Notes under the pieces: generated by a model | Told to the model about the DNA's origin: nothing | Databases searched by the model: none | What the model saw: the letters and a program-made list of their open reading frames with translations, nothing else | Source: an uncultured bacterium | Lineage (GTDB): Bacteria; Bacillota; Negativicutes; Acidaminococcales; Acidaminococcaceae | Direction of reading: 5' to 3' | DNA: 64,000 nucleotides | Assembly: GCA_905215645.1 (NCBI GenBank) | Contig: CAJMQS010000008.1 | Span: forward strand, 1-64,000 | Part shown: one piece after another, positions 42,921 through 51,189 of the stretch | Layout of the letters: every line of letters begins with the position of its first letter | Position numbering within the stretch: the stretch's first letter is position 1 | Made by a program: the position numbers and the translations under genes

Positions 42921-45900
42921 TTATTCAGCGTCCAGTTTTACATAGCCAGCCAGACGTTCTTCAGCATCTTTCTTGGTCTTGGCATACAGGTCTTCTGCAA
43001 TGTCAGGGAACCCTTTAGCCAGGGAAGCATACCGTACTTCGCCCTTCAGGAAGTTTTCGAATTCATCGAAGTTCGGAGTCTTGGTGCTGTCCAGGAAGAA
43101 GGACTTCTTGCCTTCTGCCTTCAGGGTCGGGTTGTACCGGAAGCAGCTCCAGTAACCGCAGTCAACAGCAGCCTTGGCTTCCAGGAAGGAGTGGTTCATA
43201 CCTCTCTTGATACCATGGTTGATGCAGGGGCTGTAGCAGATGATCAGGGAAGGACCATGGTAAGCTTCAGCTTCCCGGATGGCCTTCAGAGCCTGGTTCT
43301 TATCAGCACCCAAGTTGATCTGAGCCACATAGACATAACCATAGGTCATAGCCATCATGCCCAGGTCCTTCTTCTTGGTGCGTTTACCAGAAGCAGCAAA
43401 CTGAGCAACAGCAGCTTCAGGAGTGGACTTAGAGGATTGTCCGCCGGTGTTGGAGTAAACTTCGGTATCGAATACCATGACGTTTACATCATCGCCGGAG
43501 GCCAGTACGTGATCCAATCCGCCGTAACCGATATCATAGGACCAGCCGTCGCCGCCGAAGATCCACTGAGAACGTTTCACGAAGAACTGTTTGGATTCAT
43601 ACAGTTTTTCCAGTTCAGGTTTGCCGGCTTTTTCAGCTTCCAGCAGTTCAACCAGTTTTTCAGCACGGGCACGAGAGCCTTCGCCTTCGTCCTTGTTGGC
43701 GATCCAGTCTTCCATGGCAGCCTTCAGGTCAGCGGAAGCAACCGCTTCAGCAGCCTTCATTTCATCTACCAGACGATCCCGGACAGCCTTTACGCCCAGA
43801 TACATGCCCAGACCGAATTCAGCATTGTCTTCGAACAGGGAGTTGGACCAAGCAGGACCATGGCCTTTGTGGTTGGTGGTGTACGGCATGGAAGGAGCAG
43901 CAGCAGCCCAAATGGAGGAGCAGCCGGTAGCGTTGGCGATCATCATGCGGTCACCAACCAACTGGGTAACCAGTTTGGCATACGGGGTTTCGCCGCAGCC
44001 TGCGCAGGCACCGGAGAATTCCAGCAGGGGCTGTTCGAACTGAGAGCCCTTGACAGTAGCGGTGGACATGGGGTTGGCTTTCGGAGCAACCTTGTTGACC
44101 ACATAATCCCAGATGGGAGCACGGCCTTCCTGAGTAGCGAAAGGTTTCATGGCCAGAGCCTTGTTGCCTTTCATGCCCGGGCAGGCATCCACGCAGTTGG
44201 AGCAGCCTTGGCAGTCCATCGGGCTCACAGTGATGCAGAAGTTCAGGCCTTTTGCACCCAGAGCCGGTTTGGTCTTCAGGCCTTCCGGAGCGTTCTTGAC
44301 TTCTTCATCAGTCAGCAGGAACGGACGGATAGCAGCATGCGGGCACATGATAGCGCACTGGTTGCACTGGATGCAGTTTTCAATGTTCCATTCAGGAACG
44401 TTGATAGCAATACCGCGTTTTTCCAGAGCAGCAGTACCGGACGGGAAGGTACCATTGGCCTGGCCCATCAAGGTGCTGACCGGCAGGCTGTCGCCTTCTT
44501 GTTCCGTCATGGGGATCATGATGTTGTCATAGAAGTCGTTGCCGATCTTCTTGTACAGCGGTTCATCCTGAGCATTAGCCCATTCAGCAGGGATGTCAAT
44601 CTTCTTGATGGCGTTGACGCCCTGATCCACAGCAGCGTTGTTCATGTCAACGACCTTCTGGCCTTTCTTGCCATAGGAAGCGACGATGGATTCCTTCAGG
44701 TACTTCACAGCGTCTTCCACGGGGATGACGTTGGCCAGTTTGAAGAAGGCAGACTGCATGATCATGTTGATACGGCCGCCCAGACCGATGTCGGAAGCAA
44801 TCTTCACAGCATCGATGGTGTAGAATTGGATGTTGTTCACAGCCAGGTAGCGTTTCAGCTGGCCAGGCAGTTCCTTATCCAGTTCTTCAACGGTCCAAGG
44901 GCAGTTCAGCAGGAATACGCCGCCTTTTTTCAGGCCGTTGGCTACGTTGTAACGATGTACATAAGAAGGATTGTGTACAGCGACATAGTCAGCGAAGTTG
45001 ATCAGGAACGGCATATGGATCGGGGTATGGCCGAAACGCAGGTGGGATACGGTGATACCGCCGGACTTCTTGGAGTCGTAAGCGAAGTAGCCCTGTGCGT
45101 ACATATCGGTCTTATCGCCGATGATCTTGATGGCCATCTTGTTGGCACCGACAGTACCATCGGAACCCAGGCCCCAGAACTTGCAGGATACAGTCCCTTT
45201 CGGGGTGATATCCAGGGTCTTTTCTTTCGGCAGGGAGGTGTTGGTCACATCATCCACAATGCCTACGGTGAAATGGTCTTTGGGTTCAGCAGCCTTCAGG
45301 TTGTCGAACACAGCCAGGACATCTCCAGGATAGAATTCTTTGGAGCCCAGGCCATAGCGGCCGCCAACGATCAGAGGCCGTTCAGCCTTGTTGTAGAACA
45401 TGTCACGGACATCCAGGTACAGAGGTTCGCCGTTGGAACCAGGTTCCTTGGTCCGATCCAGGACAGCAATCCGTTTCACAGTCTTCGGCATAGCTTCGAA
45501 GAAGTGTTTTTCGGAGAACGGACGATACAGGTGAACGTTCACAACGCCGACCTTTTCGCCTTCAGCAACCAGCAGTTTGACTACTTCTTCAACGGTCTGA
45601 GCGCCGCTGCCCATGATGACAACAACGTTTTCAGCATCGGGAGCACCGGTGTAGTTGAACAGTTTGTAGTCACGGCCGGTCAGTTTGCTGATTTCATTCA
45701 TATAGCCTTCAACGATTTCCGGCAGAGCCAGATAGTATTTGTTGACGGCTTCACGGGTCTGGAAGTCGATATCCGGGTTTTGGTTGGTGCCGCGGATCAC
45801 AGGATGATCCGGGTTCAGCGCATTTTCACGGAATTTCTTCAGTTCATCGTAGTCGACCAGTTTTTTCAGGTCTTCATAGTCCAGCAGTTCGATCTTCTGG

Positions 45901-46436
45901 ATTTCGTGAGAAGTACGGAACCCATCGAAGAAGTTCAGGAAAGGAACATGGCCTTTGATGGCGGACAGATGAGCAACTGCAGTCAGGTCCATAACTTCCT
46001 GGACACCGCTTTCAGCCAGCATAGCAAAACCGGTCTGACGTGCAGCCATGACGTCACTGTGGTCACCGAAGATGTTCAGAGAGCTGGTGGCAACGCAGCG
46101 GGCAGCTACATCGAATACTGCAGGCAGCAGTTCACCGGCGATTTTGTACATGTTCGGGATCATCAGCAGCAAGCCCTGGGATGCGGTATAAGTCGTGGTC
46201 AGAGCACCGGAAGACAGAGAGCCGTGCACAGCACCGGCAGCACCTGCTTCAGACTGCATTTCCATGATTTGTACCGGGCGATCGAAAATGTTCTTCTTGC
46301 CATGAGAAGCCCATTCATCACTTGCTTCTGCCATAGGAGAAGAAGGAGTGATCGGGTAGATCGCTGCAACTTCCGTAAACGCATAAGAAGCATATGCGGC
46401 CGCGGTGTTGCCATCCATTGTCTTCATTTTTTTCAT
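42921..46436 (-). CDS. nifJ: Pyruvate:ferredoxin (flavodoxin) oxidoreductase
   Basis: This 1171-residue single-chain enzyme is full-length for the family. It has the pyrimidine-binding N-terminal domain (starts with DGNTAAAYASYAFTEVAAIYPITP), two 4Fe-4S motifs (CIQCNQCAIMCPHAAI near 695 and CQGCSNCVDACPG near 747), the proximal-cluster Cys pair CAGCGETPY near 812, and the TPP/Mg site GDGWSYDIGYGGLDH with DTEVYSNTGGQ near 960. It converts pyruvate and CoA to acetyl-CoA, CO2 and reduced ferredoxin, central to anaerobic fermentation. Codon choice looks more selective than in neighbours, consistent with high expression. It has a strong promoter and an upstream palindrome. Confidence 0.98.
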   Translation of the reverse strand: MKKMKTMDGNTAAAYASYAFTEVAAIYPITPSSPMAEASDEWASHGKKNIFDRPVQIMEMQSEAGAAGAVHGSLSSGALTTTYTASQGLLLMIPNMYKIAGELLPAVFDVAARCVATSSLNIFGDHSDVMAARQTGFAMLAESGVQEVMDLTAVAHLSAIKGHVPFLNFFDGFRTSHEIQKIELLDYEDLKKLVDYDELKKFRENALNPDHPVIRGTNQNPDIDFQTREAVNKYYLALPEIVEGYMNEISKLTGRDYKLFNYTGAPDAENVVVIMGSGAQTVEEVVKLLVAEGEKVGVVNVHLYRPFSEKHFFEAMPKTVKRIAVLDRTKEPGSNGEPLYLDVRDMFYNKAERPLIVGGRYGLGSKEFYPGDVLAVFDNLKAAEPKDHFTVGIVDDVTNTSLPKEKTLDITPKGTVSCKFWGLGSDGTVGANKMAIKIIGDKTDMYAQGYFAYDSKKSGGITVSHLRFGHTPIHMPFLINFADYVAVHNPSYVHRYNVANGLKKGGVFLLNCPWTVEELDKELPGQLKRYLAVNNIQFYTIDAVKIASDIGLGGRINMIMQSAFFKLANVIPVEDAVKYLKESIVASYGKKGQKVVDMNNAAVDQGVNAIKKIDIPAEWANAQDEPLYKKIGNDFYDNIMIPMTEQEGDSLPVSTLMGQANGTFPSGTAALEKRGIAINVPEWNIENCIQCNQCAIMCPHAAIRPFLLTDEEVKNAPEGLKTKPALGAKGLNFCITVSPMDCQGCSNCVDACPGMKGNKALAMKPFATQEGRAPIWDYVVNKVAPKANPMSTATVKGSQFEQPLLEFSGACAGCGETPYAKLVTQLVGDRMMIANATGCSSIWAAAAPSMPYTTNHKGHGPAWSNSLFEDNAEFGLGMYLGVKAVRDRLVDEMKAAEAVASADLKAAMEDWIANKDEGEGSRARAEKLVELLEAEKAGKPELEKLYESKQFFVKRSQWIFGGDGWSYDIGYGGLDHVLASGDDVNVMVFDTEVYSNTGGQSSKSTPEAAVAQFAASGKRTKKKDLGMMAMTYGYVYVAQINLGADKNQALKAIREAEAYHGPSLIICYSPCINHGIKRGMNHSFLEAKAAVDCGYWSCFRYNPTLKAEGKKSFFLDSTKTPNFDEFENFLKGEVRYASLAKGFPDIAEDLYAKTKKDAEERLAGYVKLDAE

Positions 46437-46509
46437 TTTTAATAGCCCCTCTTTCTAAGAGATACTGACTACGATAGTAAGACTTCCATAGTCCCCCTAG
46501 TCGTCTATC

Positions 46510-46538
46510 ATTATATATCAAAATGAACAGAATCTCAA
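46510..46538 (-). promoter_or_regulatory. Promoter of the pyruvate:ferredoxin oxidoreductase gene
   Basis: TTGAGA (46533-46538) and TATAAT (46510-46515) on the minus strand are 17 bases apart. A leader of about 70 bases follows before the start codon. Confidence 0.8.
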
Positions 46539-46557
46539 ATAAATTTTTTGTTATTTG

Positions 46558-46582
46558 TAGACAATTTATTGCGAATTGTCTA
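46558..46582. promoter_or_regulatory. Palindromic operator candidate upstream of nifJ
   Basis: TAGACAATT (46558-46566) and AATTGTCTA (46574-46582) form a perfect 9-bp inverted repeat with a 7-base spacer. Its near edge is 20 bases upstream of the nifJ -35 box and 33 bases upstream of the thiC -35 box. The position suits an activator of nifJ. The cognate regulator is unknown, and it does not match the Rex consensus. Confidence 0.55.
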
Positions 46583-46615
46583 ACTACTTGTAACGTCTCC
46601 TTTTGAAATTTCTGG

Positions 46616-46644
46616 TTGCATTCTTTCTGTTTTTTTGTTAAAGT
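46616..46644 (+). promoter_or_regulatory. Promoter of the TPP riboswitch-thiC transcript
   Basis: TTGCAT (46616-46621) and TAAAGT (46639-46644) are 17 bases apart and end immediately before the riboswitch. Confidence 0.65.
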
Positions 46645-46650
46645 GGAAGC

Positions 46651-46733
46651 ATCACTAGGGGCGCTATCGCTGAGAGACCTGACGGTCGACCCTTTGAACC
46701 TGATGCGGGTAATACCGCCGAAGGAAAGTGGTG
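46651..46733 (+). promoter_or_regulatory. TPP riboswitch (THI element)
   Basis: The conserved thi-box pieces are present in order: GGGGCGC, CTGAGAGA, ACCCTTTGAACCTGATGCGG, and GGTAATACCGCCGAAGGAA. P1 closes by ATCACT with AGTGGT. It binds thiamine pyrophosphate and controls thiC directly downstream. Confidence 0.96.
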
Positions 46734-46747
46734 AGGCTGTTTTGTCG

Positions 46748-46780
46748 GGCCGCTTTCCATCTCAGGGAAGCGGCCTTTTT
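46748..46780 (+). terminator. Riboswitch expression-platform terminator
   Basis: A perfect 11-bp stem, GGCCGCTTTCC with its complement, is followed by five T. It lies between the aptamer and the thiC ribosome site, so TPP binding would favour premature termination. Confidence 0.9.
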
Positions 46781-46808
46781 GTTCTATCCATGAAGGAGGA
46801 TTTGTTTT

Positions 46809-48116
46809 ATGCTGACCCAAAGACAAGCTGCACTGCAGGGAAAAATCACTGACCAGATGGCGGAAGTAGCCCGCCAGGAAGGGGTAACCCCTGAATTCAT
46901 CCGGGATGGAGTGGCCAAAGGCACCATCTGCATCCCCGCCAACATCAACCACAAGAACTTGATTCCCCGTGGGGTAGGCGAAGGCCTTTCCACCAAAGTG
47001 AACGCCAACATCGGGACTTCTTCTGCTTTCCCGTATCCTGCTCCGGAACTGGACAAACTGAAAGCCGCCATCGATGCCGGTGCTGATGCGGTGATGGACC
47101 TTTCCACCGGCAACAACATCGATGCGTCCCGGAAGGCCATCATCGAACACTCCACCGTCATGGTGGGCACCGTCCCCATTTACCAGGCTACGGTCCAGGC
47201 CATCAAAGCCCACGGCAAAGTGACGGAAATGGACAAGAACGACATCTTCACTGTAGTGGAACGGCAGGCCAAAGACGGGGCCGATTTCATGACCATGCAC
47301 TGCGGCCTCACCCGCCAATGCCTCCACAACCTGATCAGTGAAGGACGGGAAATGGATATCGTCAGCCGGGGCGGCTCCTTCCTGTCCGGCTGGATGCTCC
47401 ACAATGGCAAAGAAAATCCCTTCTATGAATTTTATGATGAAATCCTGGACATCTGTGCTAAGTATGATGTGACTATCAGCCTGGGAGACGGTTGCCGACC
47501 CGGATGCCTGGCAGATGCCACCGACCGGACCCAGATCCAGGAACTGCTGAACCTGGGCGAGCTGACCCAGCGGGCTTGGGCCAAAGGAGTACAAGTCATG
47601 GTGGAAGGCCCGGGACACGTCCCCTACAACCAGATTGCCACCAACATGCAGCTCCAGAAACGGATCTGCCATGGCGCTCCCTTCTATGTGCTGGGGCCCC
47701 TGGTCACCGATATCGCTCCCGGTTACGACCACATCACTTCCGCCATCGGAGGCACCCTGGCCGCCTTCACCGGAGCCAACTTCCTGTGCTACGTGACTCC
47801 TGCGGAACATTTGGGGCTGCCGGATATCAATGATGTCCGGGAAGGCGTGGTAGCTGCCCGGATCGCCGGCCATGCCGCTGACGTGGCCAAAGGCCTGCCT
47901 TCCGCTGTAGCCCAAGACCTGGCCATGGCCAAAGCCCGGAAAGTACTGGATTGGGACAAACAGCTGAGCCTGGCCATCGATCCGGTCAAAGCCAAAGCCA
48001 TCCGGGCCGCCAAGAACAAGAGCAGTGAAGAATACTGTTCCATGTGCGGGGACTACTGTGCCGTCAAGATCATGAACGAATACATGGATGAAGTGAAAGC
48101 GAAGAAAAATCATTAA
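46809..48116 (+). CDS. thiC: Phosphomethylpyrimidine synthase ThiC
   Basis: This 435-residue radical SAM enzyme of thiamine synthesis has the C-terminal cluster motif CSMCGDYC (CX2CX4C) near residue 417, MEGPGHVP-type sequence (VMVEGPGHVPYNQIATNMQ), and NIGTSSAFP. It rearranges AIR to HMP phosphate. It lacks the long N-terminal domain of the Proteobacterial form, as is normal for Clostridia-type ThiC. Ribosome site GAAGGAGG. No other thi gene is adjacent. Confidence 0.97.
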   Translation: MLTQRQAALQGKITDQMAEVARQEGVTPEFIRDGVAKGTICIPANINHKNLIPRGVGEGLSTKVNANIGTSSAFPYPAPELDKLKAAIDAGADAVMDLSTGNNIDASRKAIIEHSTVMVGTVPIYQATVQAIKAHGKVTEMDKNDIFTVVERQAKDGADFMTMHCGLTRQCLHNLISEGREMDIVSRGGSFLSGWMLHNGKENPFYEFYDEILDICAKYDVTISLGDGCRPGCLADATDRTQIQELLNLGELTQRAWAKGVQVMVEGPGHVPYNQIATNMQLQKRICHGAPFYVLGPLVTDIAPGYDHITSAIGGTLAAFTGANFLCYVTPAEHLGLPDINDVREGVVAARIAGHAADVAKGLPSAVAQDLAMAKARKVLDWDKQLSLAIDPVKAKAIRAAKNKSSEEYCSMCGDYCAVKIMNEYMDEVKAKKNH

Positions 48117-48127
48117 AGGACAAAAAG

Positions 48128-48162
48128 AATGGGCTGTTGCGCCATGCAGCAGCCCATTTTTT
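48128..48162. terminator. Bidirectional terminator between thiC and the DUF3100 operon
   Basis: ATGGGCTGTTGC and GCAGCAGCCCAT form a near-perfect stem with T or A runs on both sides, between converging genes. Confidence 0.88.
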
Positions 48163-48168
48163 ATCCTT

Positions 48169-48624
48169 TTAAATCTGTCCCAGCGCCTTCAGGATCACTT
48201 CGGCGATGATGGCCGAACCCAGATAGGTGCCGATGAAGATCACACAGGCCAGGACCACGATCCGCCAGCCCGTTTTCTTAAAGGCATCCATATCCTTCCC
48301 GATGGAAATCCCTGCGTAAGCCAGGATCGGCGTACACAAGGCCAGGAAGCCCACTTTCTTCATGTACATATTGACGATTTCCGAACCTGGGAACCCAGGA
48401 TAGGTCAGGATGCAGCCCAGGGTGGTGATATAAGCCACTGCAGGGATCCCGCCGGGGAGCACCCGGGCGGCAATGATTCCCGCCAGAGAGATGGCGATCA
48501 GGATCACCATGCCGGGCACAGCGTCCAGAAAAGGAATGTTGCTGGAAAGAGCATTGGCCACCAGAGAAAGGAAAGCCGTGATGATGAGGACCAGCGTGGT
48601 TTCAGGCAGGGTAAACGTTCTCAT
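48169..48624 (-). CDS. Small membrane protein paired with the DUF3100 protein
   Basis: This 151-residue protein has about four to five hydrophobic spans (residues 7-25, 27-45, 50-68, 80-100 and 112-135) and no soluble domain. Its ATG overlaps the DUF3100 stop (ATGA), with a GGAGGAGG site, so the two are made together and probably form one transporter. I cannot assign a family beyond this partnership. Confidence 0.65.
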   Translation of the reverse strand: MRTFTLPETTLVLIITAFLSLVANALSSNIPFLDAVPGMVILIAISLAGIIAARVLPGGIPAVAYITTLGCILTYPGFPGSEIVNMYMKKVGFLALCTPILAYAGISIGKDMDAFKKTGWRIVVLACVIFIGTYLGSAIIAEVILKALGQI

Positions 48625-49421
48625 TTTCCTTCCTCCTCCTCGGTCAGTACATGACCGTATTTGATGATGCAGCATTTCTTATAGAGCCATTCCGTCATGG
48701 GCAGAGCCAGGAACACGGCCATATACACCCCGTCCAGGCCGGAAAGCATGTTGGAAGCGGTAGCAAAAGCAGCCAGCTGGTCAGCCATTTCTGGATACAT
48801 GACGGTGAGTGTCCCCAGAGAAGCGGACATCATGCTGGCGCTTCCCACCCCGGAAGCCATGGCCAGGGAATAGGGATGGAAGATCTTCAGGGCAGCCAGG
48901 AAAGAAGCCATGATCCCGAAGAACACGGTGCCGCAGACAGTCCCTGCAATATACACGCTCATGACGCCCCGGCCTTCCGGCGTATCCAGGCCGTACTTTT
49001 CACCGATCAGGGCCACATTGGGTTCCCGGGCGATGGAATGGGCGGCTCCGATGGTCTCCCGTTTCAGTCCGAAGGCCACCGCCAGAGGCACTCCCAGGAA
49101 CACCGTCCCCAGGTTCCCGAATTCCTGGAGGATCAGGGCAGGGCTGGCGCTGATGATCTTCGGCAGGGTGGGTCCCACCAGGGTCCCATAACGGGCCATG
49201 AGCAGCATCAAGGTGATGCCTACCAGGGACCCGGCGTCTTCCATATCCTTTTGTTTGGTCAGTTTAAAAAAGTTGGGAGTGGTCAGGATTCCCAGAATCA
49301 AGGCATACAGCATGGGGACGAACACCACTTTCCCCGGCCCCAGGCTAAAGGACTTGATTCCGATCAGTTCAGCGATGACCACCAAGGCCATGGCCGTAAT
49401 GTGCAGTTTCCAATTAATCAT
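48621..49421 (-). CDS. DUF3100 domain membrane protein
   Basis: This 266-residue protein has about eight spans. It shows FSLGPGKVVFVPMLYALILGI near the start, a glycine/serine-rich element (MASGVGSASMMSASLGTLTVMYPE near residue 200) and charged short loops. The sequence resembles DUF3100 proteins, found next to M20 peptidases. The start at MINWKLHITAM is chosen because GGAGGAA is close upstream; an upstream extension of 35 codons is basic and non-membrane and is not credible. The likely role is uptake of the substrate of the adjacent amidohydrolase, which is inference. Confidence 0.7.
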   Translation of the reverse strand: MINWKLHITAMALVVIAELIGIKSFSLGPGKVVFVPMLYALILGILTTPNFFKLTKQKDMEDAGSLVGITLMLLMARYGTLVGPTLPKIISASPALILQEFGNLGTVFLGVPLAVAFGLKRETIGAAHSIAREPNVALIGEKYGLDTPEGRGVMSVYIAGTVCGTVFFGIMASFLAALKIFHPYSLAMASGVGSASMMSASLGTLTVMYPEMADQLAAFATASNMLSGLDGVYMAVFLALPMTEWLYKKCCIIKYGHVLTEEEEGK

Positions 49422-50751
49422 GGTCGGGTTCCTCCTCGCTGAAATAGCCATCCAGTTTGGCAATGTATTGTTCTTTGGTAAGCGCCGGCTTGAAATCGGC
49501 CAGGATCTTCTTGGCTTCCTTGGCATCGTCGCTCAGCAGGTCGATGACCATGCCGGCGAAGGCTTTCCCGGGCAGCAGTGCCGCCGCTTTGAAATCCACC
49601 ACTTTGAAGTCCGGTCCGTGGAGCAGTCCGTCCACCCCGCCGATGAAGGGATGGATGGCTGGCATCAGATGGGACACATCCCCCATGTCCGTAGAAGCAC
49701 TGAAATGCCCCGCATTGGTGATTTTCACCGCTGGGAACGCTTCCTGGGCATTGTGGACGAACAGTTCATTCATTTCCTGATTGCAGATGAGAGGCAGCTG
49801 GCCGGGCAGGGTATCGATATTCACCTTGGCCCCGATAGCGGCGCCTCCTGCCCGGAGGGCTGCATCCACCTTGGCGTTGGTCCGGTCGATGGCATCCATG
49901 GTCTTGGCCCGGACATAGGTCTCGATCCGCACATCGTCGGGCACATTGTTCACCAGGTCCCCGCCTTTGGTAATGATAGGATGGACCCGGATGGCATCGT
50001 CATCCCGGAAAGTCTCCCGCAGGGCATTGATTCCCATGATTCCCAGCATGGCGGCATTCAGGGCGTTGATTCCCTGGTCCGGAGCATCAGCGGCGTGGGC
50101 GGCTTTCCCCACATACTGGATGGTCTTACCGATGAATCCGTTGCTGCTGGTACCGATGGCCACCACCGGCTCCGGAGTCTTTTTCTGGGAATGGATCATC
50201 ATGGCCATATCGATGTCATCGAATTCCCCTTCGTAGATCAATTCCCCTTTCCCATGGAGAAAATGGAGCTTCCCCTCCTTCCGCAGCTTTTTCCGGTAAG
50301 CGATCTGGACGTATTCTTCCGCCGGTACCCCGAAGAATACCACATTGCCGCACAAATCCTTCATGACCCCGGTCTTGGCCAGACCATAGGCAGCTGCCAG
50401 CATGGAGGACTGCTGCATATGATGGCCGCAGGCATGGGCCGCCCCTGTATCCGGATCCGCTTTGGGATGTTCCGGGCAGCCTATGGCGTCCAATTCACCC
50501 AGGATGGCGATGGTAGGACCTGGCTTCCCGCCCTTCAGCACCCCTTTGACGGCTGTGATGGCCATACCCTTCCGATAGGGGATCCCCAGTTTGTCGAACT
50601 GTGCTGCCAGTTTTGCAGAAGTCTTGAATTCCTTGAAGCCGAATTCCGGCTCAGAAGCCACATCCGCTGCATAGTCCTGCAGTTCCTGTGCGGAATCGTC
50701 GATCATCTTGAACACTTTTTGTTTCAATACTTCCTTATCCGTAATCTCCAC
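49414..50751 (-). CDS. M20 family amidohydrolase (AbgB-like)
   Basis: This 445-residue metallopeptidase has IAILGELDAIGCPEHP, AHACGHHMQQSSMLAAAYGL, the catalytic Glu in FFGVPAEEYV, and a late metal-binding His in the last third. This pattern is close to p-aminobenzoyl-glutamate hydrolase subunit B and other M20D amidohydrolases. The start is uncertain: the frame opens at GTG 50751 with AGGGGA almost touching it, and TTG or GTG codons 8-12 residues later or ATG at residue 16 are alternatives. It overlaps the DUF3100 start by 8 bases, so it forms an operon with a putative transporter. Confidence 0.85.
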   Translation of the reverse strand: MEITDKEVLKQKVFKMIDDSAQELQDYAADVASEPEFGFKEFKTSAKLAAQFDKLGIPYRKGMAITAVKGVLKGGKPGPTIAILGELDAIGCPEHPKADPDTGAAHACGHHMQQSSMLAAAYGLAKTGVMKDLCGNVVFFGVPAEEYVQIAYRKKLRKEGKLHFLHGKGELIYEGEFDDIDMAMMIHSQKKTPEPVVAIGTSSNGFIGKTIQYVGKAAHAADAPDQGINALNAAMLGIMGINALRETFRDDDAIRVHPIITKGGDLVNNVPDDVRIETYVRAKTMDAIDRTNAKVDAALRAGGAAIGAKVNIDTLPGQLPLICNQEMNELFVHNAQEAFPAVKITNAGHFSASTDMGDVSHLMPAIHPFIGGVDGLLHGPDFKVVDFKAAALLPGKAFAGMVIDLLSDDAKEAKKILADFKPALTKEQYIAKLDGYFSEEEPDHD

Positions 50752-50781
50752 TCCCCTAATGAAAAATGATTGTACGTCCTT

Positions 50782-50810
50782 ATAATACTCTCATTTCACA
50801 TTTTTATCAA
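50782..50810 (-). promoter_or_regulatory. Promoter of the M20-DUF3100 operon
   Basis: TTGATA (50805-50810) and TATTAT (50782-50787) on the minus strand are 17 bases apart. A small inverted repeat, GTAAC-N7-GTTAC (50834-50850), lies just upstream and could be an operator. Confidence 0.7.
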
Positions 50811-50860
50811 CAAATTTGTTTTATTTTACATAAGTAACTGTTTTTGTTACGTTTTGGGTG

Positions 50861-50911
50861 TAAAAGAAGGGGCTGTTGCATGTGTGAAAACCACACACAT
50901 GCAACAGCCCC
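50861..50911 (-). terminator. Long-stem terminator upstream of the M20 operon
   Basis: The 18-bp perfect stem GGGGCTGTTGCATGTGTG with its complement is followed on the minus strand by TTCTTTT. It ends transcription arriving from the glycerate kinase side. Confidence 0.88.
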
Positions 50912-50912
50912 T

Positions 50913-51103
50913 AGTCGGAAGCCAGGAGTCTGAAGTCGGAAGCCCCAGGACAGAATCCGTCTGGCTGGACGGATCCTTTTGATTCTGTAGAACCAGAATC
51001 GAAATCAATCTGAGAGATCATTTCGTCCAAAGGTTCTTCATATTCAAAAATTTGCCTGCAAATTTATCATTCGGCTCCAGACTTCAGACTCCAGACTTGA
51101 GCC
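50913..51103. repeat. MITE-like intergenic element with AGTCTGAAGTC terminal inverted repeats
   Basis: The left end (50925-50944, GGAGTCTGAAGTCGGAAGCC) is repeated inverted near the right end (51075-51099) with about three mismatches. The interior contains a hairpin (GAATCCGTC/GACGGATCC-type) nested in AGAATC/GATTCT. Positions 51042-51073 match the core at 15601-15633. No gene is visible between 50911 and 51189. Confidence 0.7.
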
Positions 51104-51123
51104 GCTATGTGGCTCTACAGCCA

Positions 51124-51154
51124 GGGGGTGTTGCACAGAACGTGCAACACCCCC
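51124..51154. terminator. Hairpin next to a half terminator stem
   Basis: GGGGTGTTGCAC with its exact complement forms a 12-bp stem, but without a clear T run. An unpaired half stem of the common terminator family (GCAACAGCCCC, 51178-51188) and a GTCAGCGGTCAGC word (about 51159-51171) follow. Confidence 0.5.
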
Positions 51155-51189
51155 TCTCTGTCAGCGGTCAGCTGCCCTGCAACAGCCCC

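Noticed and set aside
43191..46442. A plus-strand open frame of about 1080 codons opposite nifJ
   Set aside because: It is a mirror of the strongly biased codon use of nifJ. It has no start signal and no recognisable domain.
46558..46582. Rex (redox) operator upstream of nifJ
   Set aside because: The palindrome lacks the TTGTGAA/TTCACAA half sites.
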